From: Roseivirga pacifica
Lineage (GTDB): Bacteria; Bacteroidota; Bacteroidia; Cytophagales; Cyclobacteriaceae
NCBI RefSeq assembly: GCF_900111145.1
Contig: NZ_FOIR01000002.1
Location: forward strand, 496,001-560,000
DNA length: 64,000 nt
Direction: 5' to 3'
The translations under genes and the position numbers were made by a program. Below, piece after piece: positions 26,745 to 34,806 of the stretch. How positions within the stretch are numbered: position 1 is the stretch's first letter; each line of letters opens with the position of its first letter. The notes below the pieces were generated by a model. The model had not been told where the DNA came from, did no database searches, and saw only the letters and a program-made list of their open reading frames with translations.

Positions 26745-29462
26745 ATGAGCACATTGCGCGTTTTGAGAAAATCTACTGGCCTGATGCTGTTGGCTTTAGC
26801 CACTACATTCACGGCATTTGGCCAGCAAATCCCTGACAATGTCGTCAGCAAAATCGACTTTCGGGAAATCGGCCCTACCCGTCAAGGTGGGCGCTATGTA
26901 GAATTTGCTGTAGTTGCAGAGTCACCTAAAGTAATTTATGCTGCCACTGCATCTGGTGGCCTTTGGAAAACCGTTAACAACGGCCAATCTTGGAAACCAA
27001 TCTTCGATAATGAGAATATCATTTCAATTGGTTCAGTAGCTGTAGATCAGCAAGATACAAGTACAGTTTGGGTCGGAACTGGTGAAGCCAACAACTCCAG
27101 AAGCTCTTATTGGGGAAATGGCATTTACAAGTCTACAGACGGTGGAAAAACCTGGAAGAACATGGGTTTACCAGAGTCTCACCACATAGGCAGAATTAGA
27201 ATCGATCCGAATAATTCAGACATCGTATATGTGGCTGCCCTTGGCCACCTTTATTCAGACAACCCTGAAAGAGGTGTTTACAAGACCACCGATGGTGGAA
27301 AAACTTGGAATAAAGTACTAGAGGTTAAAAAAGGCAAGAAATTTATTGGTGTGGTAGACTTGGCTATGAGCCCAGACGACCCTAATACCTTAATTGCTGC
27401 AGCGTACGATAAAATTAGAACACCTTGGACTTTTAACGAAGGTGGAGAAGGCAGTGCGATTTACAAATCGACTGACGGTGGTAAAAACTGGAAAAAGCTT
27501 GGCGGTGGATTACCTGGCGGCTTTTTAGGAAGAATTGGCGTTGACTACGCGCCAGGAAATGCCAATGTGGTTTATGCCAACATTGAAAACGTAAACGTTG
27601 ATGGAATTGGCGACAAAGAGCGCAGAAACATGCTCGAAGTAGGTATTCCTTTAAAAAGAAACCAATCAGTTAAAGGAACAGAAATGTACCGTTCTGATGA
27701 CGGTGGTGAAACTTGGAGAAAAATAAGCCCTGATGGTGAAGATGTAGGCGGTTACCCTTCTTACTATTACCAACAAGTGCGTGTAGATCCTAATGATGAA
27801 GACCACGTTTATGTATTGGGTATTCGTGTTTGGGAAACCAAAGATGGTGGTAAGACTTGGGGAATGCCTTTCCGTTTTGGTGGGGACAACCACGCCATGT
27901 GGATCGACCCGGCCGACTCTGAGCATATAATGCTTGGCTACGACCACGGAATGGGTATTAGCTACGATGCTGGTGCTACTTGGTACCACCCTGATGAAAA
28001 GCCATTGGCACAGTTCTACGCGGTTGATGTAGACATGGCCTACCCTTACAATGTGTATGGCGGCTTGCAAGATAATGGCTCTGTAAGAGGCCCAAGTACT
28101 ACAAGAAATGGCGGCCCTATTACCATGGAAATGTGGTATCGTACAGGTGGTGGCGATGGTATGTACAATGTGATTGACCGCAGCAACAACCGATACCTTT
28201 ACAACGAGTCTCAGTTTGGCCCTTTGAGTAGACTAGACCTTGAGACAGGCGAGTCTAAAGGAATTCGTTATACGGGTGACAGAAACATGCGTTGGAATTG
28301 GAATGCTCCTATCGTAGTGTCACAACACAATTCTGACGTGATTTACCATGCGGGTAACAAGGTGTTAAAATCTACATTCCGTGGTGAAAACTGGGAAGAA
28401 ATTTCTGGAGATTTAACGGACAACGATGAAGTGAAAGCTGCCGGTACTGGTAACATTCAATACGGAACTATTACCACTTTGGAAGAATCGCCACTTAATG
28501 CTGATGAGCTTTGGGTTGGTACCGATGATGGTAATGTACACGTAACTACCGATGGCGGTAAAAACTGGACAAACCTGAATGCAAACATTCCGAACAACCC
28601 GAGGTATTGGGTTACAAGAATTGAGGCTTCTTCTCACTTTCCGGGTACTGCATACCTAACATACAACGGTATGAGAAGAGATGACTTTACTGCATATGCC
28701 TATAAAACTACCGACTATGGTAAAACTTGGACTTCCATTGCCAACAACTTACCAAATGAAGGTGTAAACGTAATTCGTGAGGACTTCAAAAATCCTAACC
28801 TATTATTTGCTGGTACAGAACTAGGTACTTACGCCAGTATTGATGCTGGTAAAACTTGGACCAAGTTTATGACAGGCATGCCAACAAACCCAGCATATGA
28901 CATGGTGATTCACCCTAGAGAAAACGAGTTGGTAGTGGCTACGCATGGCCGTGGTATTTTCATTGCGGATATTTCTCCGCTTCAGAATTTAACTACTAGT
29001 ACCTTGAATGCCCCACTAACCGTTTCGGATGTAACTCCGGCCGTAAAATGGGTTCAAGGCTTAAACGCCAATTCTGCCTACACCAATTTTAATGGCGAAA
29101 GCAAACAAGTGGGATCACACGTTTGGTTTAAAGCCGGAAGCGCTGGCAAAGCTACCATTAACATTAGCCAAGGAATGAATACTGTATATAAAACTGAGGT
29201 TGATGCCGAAGCTGGACTGAATCACTTTGTTTGGAACTTTAGAAAAATCACTGGTGAACGTACCAAAGAGCAATTAGAATCGATGGTTAACCGCTACAAG
29301 AGGTTTGGAATGTCTGACGAGCAAATTGCAGCCAGAATGCCTGATATGAGATACTTTACGGCAGATGCACCAGAAGGCAACTACACCGTAACAGTAAGCA
29401 TAAACGGTCAGAAAGAAAGCAAAGAGCTAATTGTTTTGAAAGACCACTGGTATAAAGACTAA
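26745..29462 (+). CDS. Exported BNR/Asp-box repeat (VPS10/sortilin-like) propeller protein
   Basis: 905 residues with a signal peptide ending near GQQIP (residue ~28). At least nine Asp-box motifs of the S-x-D-G-G-x-T-W type are visible (KSTDGGKTW, KTTDGGKTW, KSTDGGKNW, RSDDGGETW, ETKDGGKTW, SYDAGATW, TTDGGKNW, KTTDYGKTW, SIDAGKTW). This gives a large sortilin-type propeller of about 770 residues with a C-terminal ~120-residue domain. Database entries often label such proteins 'glycosyl hydrolase', but the repeats alone do not show enzymatic activity. No T9SS C-terminal sorting domain is evident. Binding of peptide or sugar is possible. Confidence 0.88.
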   Translation: MSTLRVLRKSTGLMLLALATTFTAFGQQIPDNVVSKIDFREIGPTRQGGRYVEFAVVAESPKVIYAATASGGLWKTVNNGQSWKPIFDNENIISIGSVAVDQQDTSTVWVGTGEANNSRSSYWGNGIYKSTDGGKTWKNMGLPESHHIGRIRIDPNNSDIVYVAALGHLYSDNPERGVYKTTDGGKTWNKVLEVKKGKKFIGVVDLAMSPDDPNTLIAAAYDKIRTPWTFNEGGEGSAIYKSTDGGKNWKKLGGGLPGGFLGRIGVDYAPGNANVVYANIENVNVDGIGDKERRNMLEVGIPLKRNQSVKGTEMYRSDDGGETWRKISPDGEDVGGYPSYYYQQVRVDPNDEDHVYVLGIRVWETKDGGKTWGMPFRFGGDNHAMWIDPADSEHIMLGYDHGMGISYDAGATWYHPDEKPLAQFYAVDVDMAYPYNVYGGLQDNGSVRGPSTTRNGGPITMEMWYRTGGGDGMYNVIDRSNNRYLYNESQFGPLSRLDLETGESKGIRYTGDRNMRWNWNAPIVVSQHNSDVIYHAGNKVLKSTFRGENWEEISGDLTDNDEVKAAGTGNIQYGTITTLEESPLNADELWVGTDDGNVHVTTDGGKNWTNLNANIPNNPRYWVTRIEASSHFPGTAYLTYNGMRRDDFTAYAYKTTDYGKTWTSIANNLPNEGVNVIREDFKNPNLLFAGTELGTYASIDAGKTWTKFMTGMPTNPAYDMVIHPRENELVVATHGRGIFIADISPLQNLTTSTLNAPLTVSDVTPAVKWVQGLNANSAYTNFNGESKQVGSHVWFKAGSAGKATINISQGMNTVYKTEVDAEAGLNHFVWNFRKITGERTKEQLESMVNRYKRFGMSDEQIAARMPDMRYFTADAPEGNYTVTVSINGQKESKELIVLKDHWYKD

Positions 29463-29482
29463 TTGATCTGTTTTAAAAAAAC

Positions 29483-29527
29483 AGAAAGGCTACCACTCGA
29501 AAATTCGGGATGGTAGCCTTTCTTTTT
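29483..29527. terminator. Strong bidirectional terminator
   Basis: Perfect 13-bp stem (AGAAAGGCTACCA and complement, 29483-29495 / 29511-29523) with T-tract after it and A-tract before it, between convergent genes ending at 29462 and 29570. Confidence 0.92.
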
Positions 29528-29569
29528 ATCGTGAAGGCTAATTTATCACTAAGTATTCAAGCCGAACCG

Positions 29570-31357
29570 TTACTCAATACCAGCTGAAACTGAGAAGGTC
29601 TGCCTTGCGAAAATTTGCTCTCCCTCTGCAGAAATACCCTGAACAATTACTTCATACTGACCTGGTACATCTGAGGTGTAAAAGCTCACTGTCTTAGAAG
29701 TTTCCGACAACTCGAAAGTAGGGTTCCAATAAAGGGTACGTCTGAAATCAGGTATGCTACTCAAAGAGCCAGACGATTGATAATCAGCATTTGGGTAAGC
29801 ATCCTGTGCTATATAAACCCTCTTTTTAAGCATACCATCATAATCTACTCTAAAAGGGTTACTCGCCCCTGGTTTAAGATGAATTACCACAATGCCACTA
29901 CCAGCAAACACACCATAAGGTCTTGCTTCATCATTAAACTTGTACTGAGCCTTTGCCTTATGGTCTTTAATTACGCCCGCACCATGAACATCTTCAATCG
30001 GAATATTCAGTATTTTCTCAACATCGCGAGTGGGAATTCCATCGACCAAGAACAACGGAGAATCATGATACATTCCACCAACGAACATTACACGAATATC
30101 CCTCTTGTTATCTCTATCCCAAGCCCTTACACCAGTTACAATCTCGTATAGGTACTCTGCAATGTTATTCATTTGCTCGTAATCGCTAGCCTTCTTATAG
30201 AACAGCGATGGTGCCATCATTAGATCGGTCTGTGGTTCCTGAATTTGCACAGGTACATCGTCATAAGCACCTGAAGCCACAACAGATTCTAATACCGATT
30301 TTTGTAAAGCATATTGCATCACTTGGTCATCAATACTTGGCGATTGAAAGGAAATGTCACCGATAGCTTGCGTATAATCTAAATCTGGTTCCTTCCATCC
30401 AAAGTCCATCTCACCTTCAAAATAGGCCACCAAATGGTCTTTGTATCGATCCTTCTCATAGTCCCACTCTGCGGTTGGCGGCACATATGGTTTGTTGCTA
30501 AATTGATTGAAATAGAAAGTCTTCTCTCCACCTGACAAATCTGTTAAATCGAAAGAATACACGCCATTGCTAACTTTATAAAAACCTTTGATCCTATGGT
30601 CCTCGGGAATAAAAGCATAGGGTCTTGAATCGGGTTGTAAATCCGTTTTTGGCAACAAATCGAATAATAGCCAAGCATGGTCTTGAGGTACTTTAAAGTC
30701 TAAGGCTTTGTTACTGCGTAAGTTAAATTTACTATAACCTGAGCCTTTTTCTATTAACACATCAGTTTCTCCAACTGGCCTTACCGCTATACTCAACTGG
30801 GCATTTGTTTGACCCGAAAGATTAACCACAACTTGCTCCTTGCTGTTAAAGCCACTTTTAGAAAGTGAAACAGAAATATTTTGACTGACTGGAGTTATTT
30901 CTTTTGAGTTTACGGCAAAATCAACTTGTGTTCCGCTGGCCTTCTCAAGCACTTCTGCCCTATTAAATATGGAAAGCTTCTTTCTAAACAGGTATTGGTC
31001 GGGCGATTCGCCCATATAACCCAAATGCAGCACATACTCATAGGATGGTATACTCAAAGGAAGGATAAACTGCCCTGCCGACCTACCGTCCTGTACCTTA
31101 AGGTTCTCCGACATGATAACCTCTCCGCTCGGATTTAGCAGCGTTAACTTCATAAACCGATTACCCTTAATAAGTCTACCACTTTTGCTATCGTAGTTAA
31201 AGAGGCTAAACCACAGTTTATCTCCACTTAGATAGAACGTTCTGTCCAGCTGAAGAAATACTTCTTGATTTTGTACTACTTCTGGCGAGTTATAGTCTTG
31301 TGCTTTAACCGAAGCAGCCAAAGCAATTGCCAGTAGCACTATGTAAATTCTTTTCAT
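29570..31357 (-). CDS. Exported MG2/TonB-plug-like domain protein
   Basis: 595 residues. Signal peptide (MKRIYIVLLAIALAASVKAQ). Residues ~30-130 look like a macroglobulin MG2 domain (VFLQLDRTFYLSGDKLWFS, then GRSAGQFILPLSIPSYEYVL). A C-terminal region around 400-500 resembles a degenerate TonB-receptor plug (PLFLVDGIPTRDVEKILNIP, then GVFAGSGIVVIHLK). There is no beta-barrel. Such proteins are common in Bacteroidota and are predicted periplasmic. It is followed upstream, on the same strand, by three DUF4249 genes and a TonB receptor, so it may be the last gene of that group (35 bases from its neighbour). Function unknown. Confidence 0.75.
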   Translation of the reverse strand: MKRIYIVLLAIALAASVKAQDYNSPEVVQNQEVFLQLDRTFYLSGDKLWFSLFNYDSKSGRLIKGNRFMKLTLLNPSGEVIMSENLKVQDGRSAGQFILPLSIPSYEYVLHLGYMGESPDQYLFRKKLSIFNRAEVLEKASGTQVDFAVNSKEITPVSQNISVSLSKSGFNSKEQVVVNLSGQTNAQLSIAVRPVGETDVLIEKGSGYSKFNLRSNKALDFKVPQDHAWLLFDLLPKTDLQPDSRPYAFIPEDHRIKGFYKVSNGVYSFDLTDLSGGEKTFYFNQFSNKPYVPPTAEWDYEKDRYKDHLVAYFEGEMDFGWKEPDLDYTQAIGDISFQSPSIDDQVMQYALQKSVLESVVASGAYDDVPVQIQEPQTDLMMAPSLFYKKASDYEQMNNIAEYLYEIVTGVRAWDRDNKRDIRVMFVGGMYHDSPLFLVDGIPTRDVEKILNIPIEDVHGAGVIKDHKAKAQYKFNDEARPYGVFAGSGIVVIHLKPGASNPFRVDYDGMLKKRVYIAQDAYPNADYQSSGSLSSIPDFRRTLYWNPTFELSETSKTVSFYTSDVPGQYEVIVQGISAEGEQIFARQTFSVSAGIE

Positions 31358-31392
31358 ACCTATTTGTTCAACCCATTGGGCATAATTTGACC

Positions 31393-32562
31393 TTATTCAA
31401 ATCGTTCTCTCCACCATTTTGGAGGTTTATTCTTATAGTTTTCAAAGTAGTTCTCGTCACTGCGACAGTCGTAGCACGGATGAAGCCAATAGCCAAAATC
31501 AGCACATGCCTGACCAGGACCACATGTATCTAATAAAGAACTTACCAAACAAGTTTCATTGTAGGTAACCCCGTATATTCCAAGATCCTCGAGCGTAATA
31601 AAAACTCTATCGACAGAAGCACTATGTACTCCAAAATAACCGAGAATAGGATTCGATTTACCATCAGCATCTACCCTATTAATGTTTCCTTTTACTGGGT
31701 ACGGTGCCGTATCAAAAATACCACCCTGGTTACTAACTAAATCTTTCAGTGCTCGCCAATAACTAAAAGCTTCTTGTGACAGGCTAAGTTGATAGGCTTC
31801 TATCACAAATTGTTGCTCAAATCTTCCATTTAAAGTAATGTTATGAATATCATAGCTACTATTGTTGAGCAGTTTTTGGTTTGAAACATCAAATAACGGC
31901 AGTACCTCTGGTGAGTAATCACGAACAAAACAATTCCTAAACCTTTGCTCCCTTCTCCCTAACTCCTCTTCAATGGACGGACTTGTTTGTGTATTTCTAT
32001 CTTTCATTCTATCAGCATCGATAATAAAATACTCTCCAATTTCCCACCTGTAATACTGTTCTTCAGCCCAAGAGTCATTATGCGCGGAGATTACTACCAT
32101 GGAATCCAAAAAAACCTCATCACCTATAACCTGCTCAACTTGGTCATATCTAAAATTGATTCGAGCTGGATTTGAAGATGGTTTACTTAATGCTTCGTAA
32201 GCCGATTCATATCGCTGCCCATCCTCTGTTTCAACTATTAATTTGTAGACTTTTCCTGGTACAGCTTTAGCTAAAGAATCTGTTTGATACAAACCATCCT
32301 TGTAATATTTCAACTCAATAACACCGCCTTGGTCATCCACTATATTAACAATTGCATTCCTCACATACTCAACAGCTTCATTCTTTTTATTATCTATTGC
32401 TACGGGTCTATTAATCCTAACAGAATGTCTTCTTCCATTTAGATTTGTTAGATACCCTTCAATTACTAGTTGTTGCCCCACACTGTTAATGTGCTCGAAT
32501 TCAAAAGGACTCGAACAAGCTAAGAGCATAATAGTCAATGTTATGGTTTTGATGTGTTTCAT
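31393..32562 (-). CDS. DUF4249 lipoprotein (copy 3, most divergent)
   Basis: 389 residues. Lipobox MLLAC near residue 16 followed by SSPFEFE. DUF4249 marks: LVIEGYLTN near the start, YKLIVETEDG, a YYRWEIGEYFII motif, paired Cys in the centre (FRNCFVRDYS), and a Cys-rich C-terminus (CGPGQACADFGYWLHPCYDCR). DUF4249 lipoproteins are typically encoded with a TonB receptor and presumably act at the outer membrane in uptake of an unknown substrate. It lies 11 bases downstream of copy 2 and shares the C-terminal CYDCR...NYFENYKNKPPKWW pattern with it. Confidence 0.88.
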   Translation of the reverse strand: MKHIKTITLTIMLLACSSPFEFEHINSVGQQLVIEGYLTNLNGRRHSVRINRPVAIDNKKNEAVEYVRNAIVNIVDDQGGVIELKYYKDGLYQTDSLAKAVPGKVYKLIVETEDGQRYESAYEALSKPSSNPARINFRYDQVEQVIGDEVFLDSMVVISAHNDSWAEEQYYRWEIGEYFIIDADRMKDRNTQTSPSIEEELGRREQRFRNCFVRDYSPEVLPLFDVSNQKLLNNSSYDIHNITLNGRFEQQFVIEAYQLSLSQEAFSYWRALKDLVSNQGGIFDTAPYPVKGNINRVDADGKSNPILGYFGVHSASVDRVFITLEDLGIYGVTYNETCLVSSLLDTCGPGQACADFGYWLHPCYDCRSDENYFENYKNKPPKWWRERFE

Positions 32563-32573
32563 TGTTCAACTCT

Positions 32574-33677
32574 CTAATACACCCACCAGCTCGGAGGATT
32601 ATTCTCATAATTTTCTAAAAATTCATAAAGTCTACAGTCTTCGCATGGATGTGGTGTTGTATACTCAATTGGTAGTTGACAAGGAGCAAATTCCTTATAA
32701 ATACCAAGACTACTTTGGGTAATAAACTTTCTATCGAGGCTGGCATTGTAGACTCCAAAAAAACCAAGCTGCTCATTCTCTTCATCCGCAGCTGCATCAA
32801 CCCTCTTAATATTTCCACTTACAGAATAAGGGCTTGAATCGAACAGACCACCTGAGTTCTGAGCTAAACTCTTGATCTCCTTCCAGTAGTTATAGGCATG
32901 TCTTGGCATAATTAATTGCTTAGCCTCAACCACAAAAACATATTCAAACTTGGGAGATATTCTAACATATTCGATCTCTTGTTGATAAGATCCGCTTGCA
33001 ACGCCACTAATATCTTCATGGAGATAAACCTCCTGAGTAACGAAATCCTTAATGAAGCAAAACCTTAATGCCGTATCCTGTTCATGGCGTTGGTTCTGAA
33101 GCGTAAATTCAGGAGCTTCATCGGCCTCAATGATAAAATAATGGTTGATGTCCCATCGGTAAAAGCGGTTATTATCTTCCTTAATAATTTCAGCCTCAAC
33201 AGTCACCCCTTGCTCTTCTTGTAGCGTTCCATTAACAATTATATCTCGACTATCAAGTTTGTATGACAGCCCAATAGGGTTACTCTGATCTTCTGGCAGC
33301 TGCTCGTATAACGACTCATAAACTCTGTCGTCATTTAAGGTTACGCGAACTTTATAGCTTTTACCAGGCATTGCGCGTACGTTTGGCGCTGAGGCATAAA
33401 TGCCATTGTCACGATAGGTGAATTCAGTCTTATTCCCGTCATCATCAATCACCGAAACTGAAGCATTATCTACAAAGTCCAGTTCAACACCATTAAAATC
33501 AGCGAGTTTAGTCACGCGAGCAACTCGTATTTCATGAATTCCTTCCTCATCAGATAGATATCCATCAATCACTATTTCAGGGTTTGAGCTATCCTCATAT
33601 ATATAGTCATAAGGTTCAACACATGTTGAAACAGATAGTGAAACAAAACCCAAAAAAGCGATCTTTACAGCCTTCAT
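32574..33677 (-). CDS. DUF4249 lipoprotein (copy 2)
   Basis: 367 residues. Lipobox SVSTC near residue 19, then VEPYDYI. It closely resembles copy 1: VIDGYLSDEEGIHEIRVARVT, YRWDINHYFIIEAD, FVVEAKQLIMPRHAYNYW, GLFDSSPYSVSGNIKRV, and the terminal pair CEDCR with a YENNPPSWWVY end. Copies 1 and 2 are clearly recent paralogues. It sits 13 bases downstream of copy 1 in the TonB-receptor operon. Confidence 0.9.
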   Translation of the reverse strand: MKAVKIAFLGFVSLSVSTCVEPYDYIYEDSSNPEIVIDGYLSDEEGIHEIRVARVTKLADFNGVELDFVDNASVSVIDDDGNKTEFTYRDNGIYASAPNVRAMPGKSYKVRVTLNDDRVYESLYEQLPEDQSNPIGLSYKLDSRDIIVNGTLQEEQGVTVEAEIIKEDNNRFYRWDINHYFIIEADEAPEFTLQNQRHEQDTALRFCFIKDFVTQEVYLHEDISGVASGSYQQEIEYVRISPKFEYVFVVEAKQLIMPRHAYNYWKEIKSLAQNSGGLFDSSPYSVSGNIKRVDAAADEENEQLGFFGVYNASLDRKFITQSSLGIYKEFAPCQLPIEYTTPHPCEDCRLYEFLENYENNPPSWWVY

Positions 33678-33690
33678 TTAACTGAGCATT

Positions 33691-34806
33691 TTAATAGCCC
33701 CACCAACTAGGTGGGCTATTCTCATAGTTTTCAGGAAATTCATATAACCTACAATCTTGACACTGGTGAGGCCTAGGTTCCCCTCCTGGAGATGGTGGTA
33801 CAGTACAAGGCGCAAACTCTTCATCTATACCTAAGCTCGCTTGTGTCATAAATTTTCTATCCACGCTGGCATTGTATACACCAAAGTAGCCCAACCCAAC
33901 GACAGTACCATCTGGGTTGTCTGTTACCCTTGTAATATTGCCTATCACAGGAAAAGGTGCAGAATCAAACAATCCACCGGCATTTTCTGCCAAAGTTTGT
34001 ATGTCTTCCCAATAGCGGTAAGCATCTTCTGCCATCACAAGTTGTCTGCCTTCAACCACAAATACATATTCAAACTTATTGCTGATGGGAATAAACTCAA
34101 TCTCTGTTTCATAGGTATCACCCGGGGCATTGCTAATGTTTTCTAACAGATATAATTCCTGTGGGGGATAATCTTTAATAAAACAGAACCTAAGCTCAGT
34201 ATCCGTCAGCCCTCGTTGCTCTTGAGGGTTTCTAAACCCTGGCCCTGCATCAGATTCTATTATAAAGTAGTGATTCATTTCCCAACGATAGAACTGATTC
34301 TCAGCACCTTTCTCCACTACTGCAGAAACCTTTACCCCTTGCTCCTCTTGAATAGTGTTGTTTACCAAAACATCCTGATAGCCCAATTCATATATAAGCT
34401 CTGATTCCATCGGTGCCGCCTCTGGCAAAGTCTGAAAATTAGACTCGTAAACAGTACCATTAATTAATGTTACCCTTACCTTATAAGCCTTATCTGGCAG
34501 GGCTTGCACCGGTCCCAATGACTTATAAACCCCTGCATCATCATGCTCAAAGCTTATCTCTGCACCTTGGTCATCAATAACTACAACAGTAGCATTGGTC
34601 ACATAATCGGCAACTACACCGTTAAAATCTCCAATATGCGTAGTCCTGGAAACCCTTATTTGGTGCACCCTATGTTCATTGGATAGGTATCCATCTATCA
34701 CAAAGTTCTCTTCTGTGTCCTTCTGAAATTCAAACTCGTATGGATCTACACAGGTAGAAAGCCCAACCAATACAAAGCCGTAAAGTAGTGTTCTAAGCGT
34801 TTTCAT
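33691..34806 (-). CDS. DUF4249 lipoprotein (copy 1)
   Basis: 371 residues. Lipobox VGLSTC near residue 19, then VDPYEFE. Same pattern as copy 2: NFVIDGYLSNEHRVHQIRV, YRWEMNHYFIIESD, GLFDSAPFPVIGNITRV, terminal CQDCR and YENSPPSWWGY. Its ATG shares one base with the TAA stop of the TonB receptor (TAATG), so translation is coupled and the receptor and this lipoprotein are probably made in similar amounts. Confidence 0.9.
   Translation of the reverse strand: MKTLRTLLYGFVLVGLSTCVDPYEFEFQKDTEENFVIDGYLSNEHRVHQIRVSRTTHIGDFNGVVADYVTNATVVVIDDQGAEISFEHDDAGVYKSLGPVQALPDKAYKVRVTLINGTVYESNFQTLPEAAPMESELIYELGYQDVLVNNTIQEEQGVKVSAVVEKGAENQFYRWEMNHYFIIESDAGPGFRNPQEQRGLTDTELRFCFIKDYPPQELYLLENISNAPGDTYETEIEFIPISNKFEYVFVVEGRQLVMAEDAYRYWEDIQTLAENAGGLFDSAPFPVIGNITRVTDNPDGTVVGLGYFGVYNASVDRKFMTQASLGIDEEFAPCTVPPSPGGEPRPHQCQDCRLYEFPENYENSPPSWWGY

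Noticed and set aside
27666-28070. 134-codon minus-strand open frame inside the BNR-repeat gene
   Set aside because: Antisense to repeated Asp-box codons; low-complexity Val/Ile/His composition is a by-product.
26745-29462. Glycoside hydrolase function for the BNR-repeat protein
   Set aside because: Asp-box repeats are structural; no catalytic residues of a named glycoside hydrolase family could be identified.
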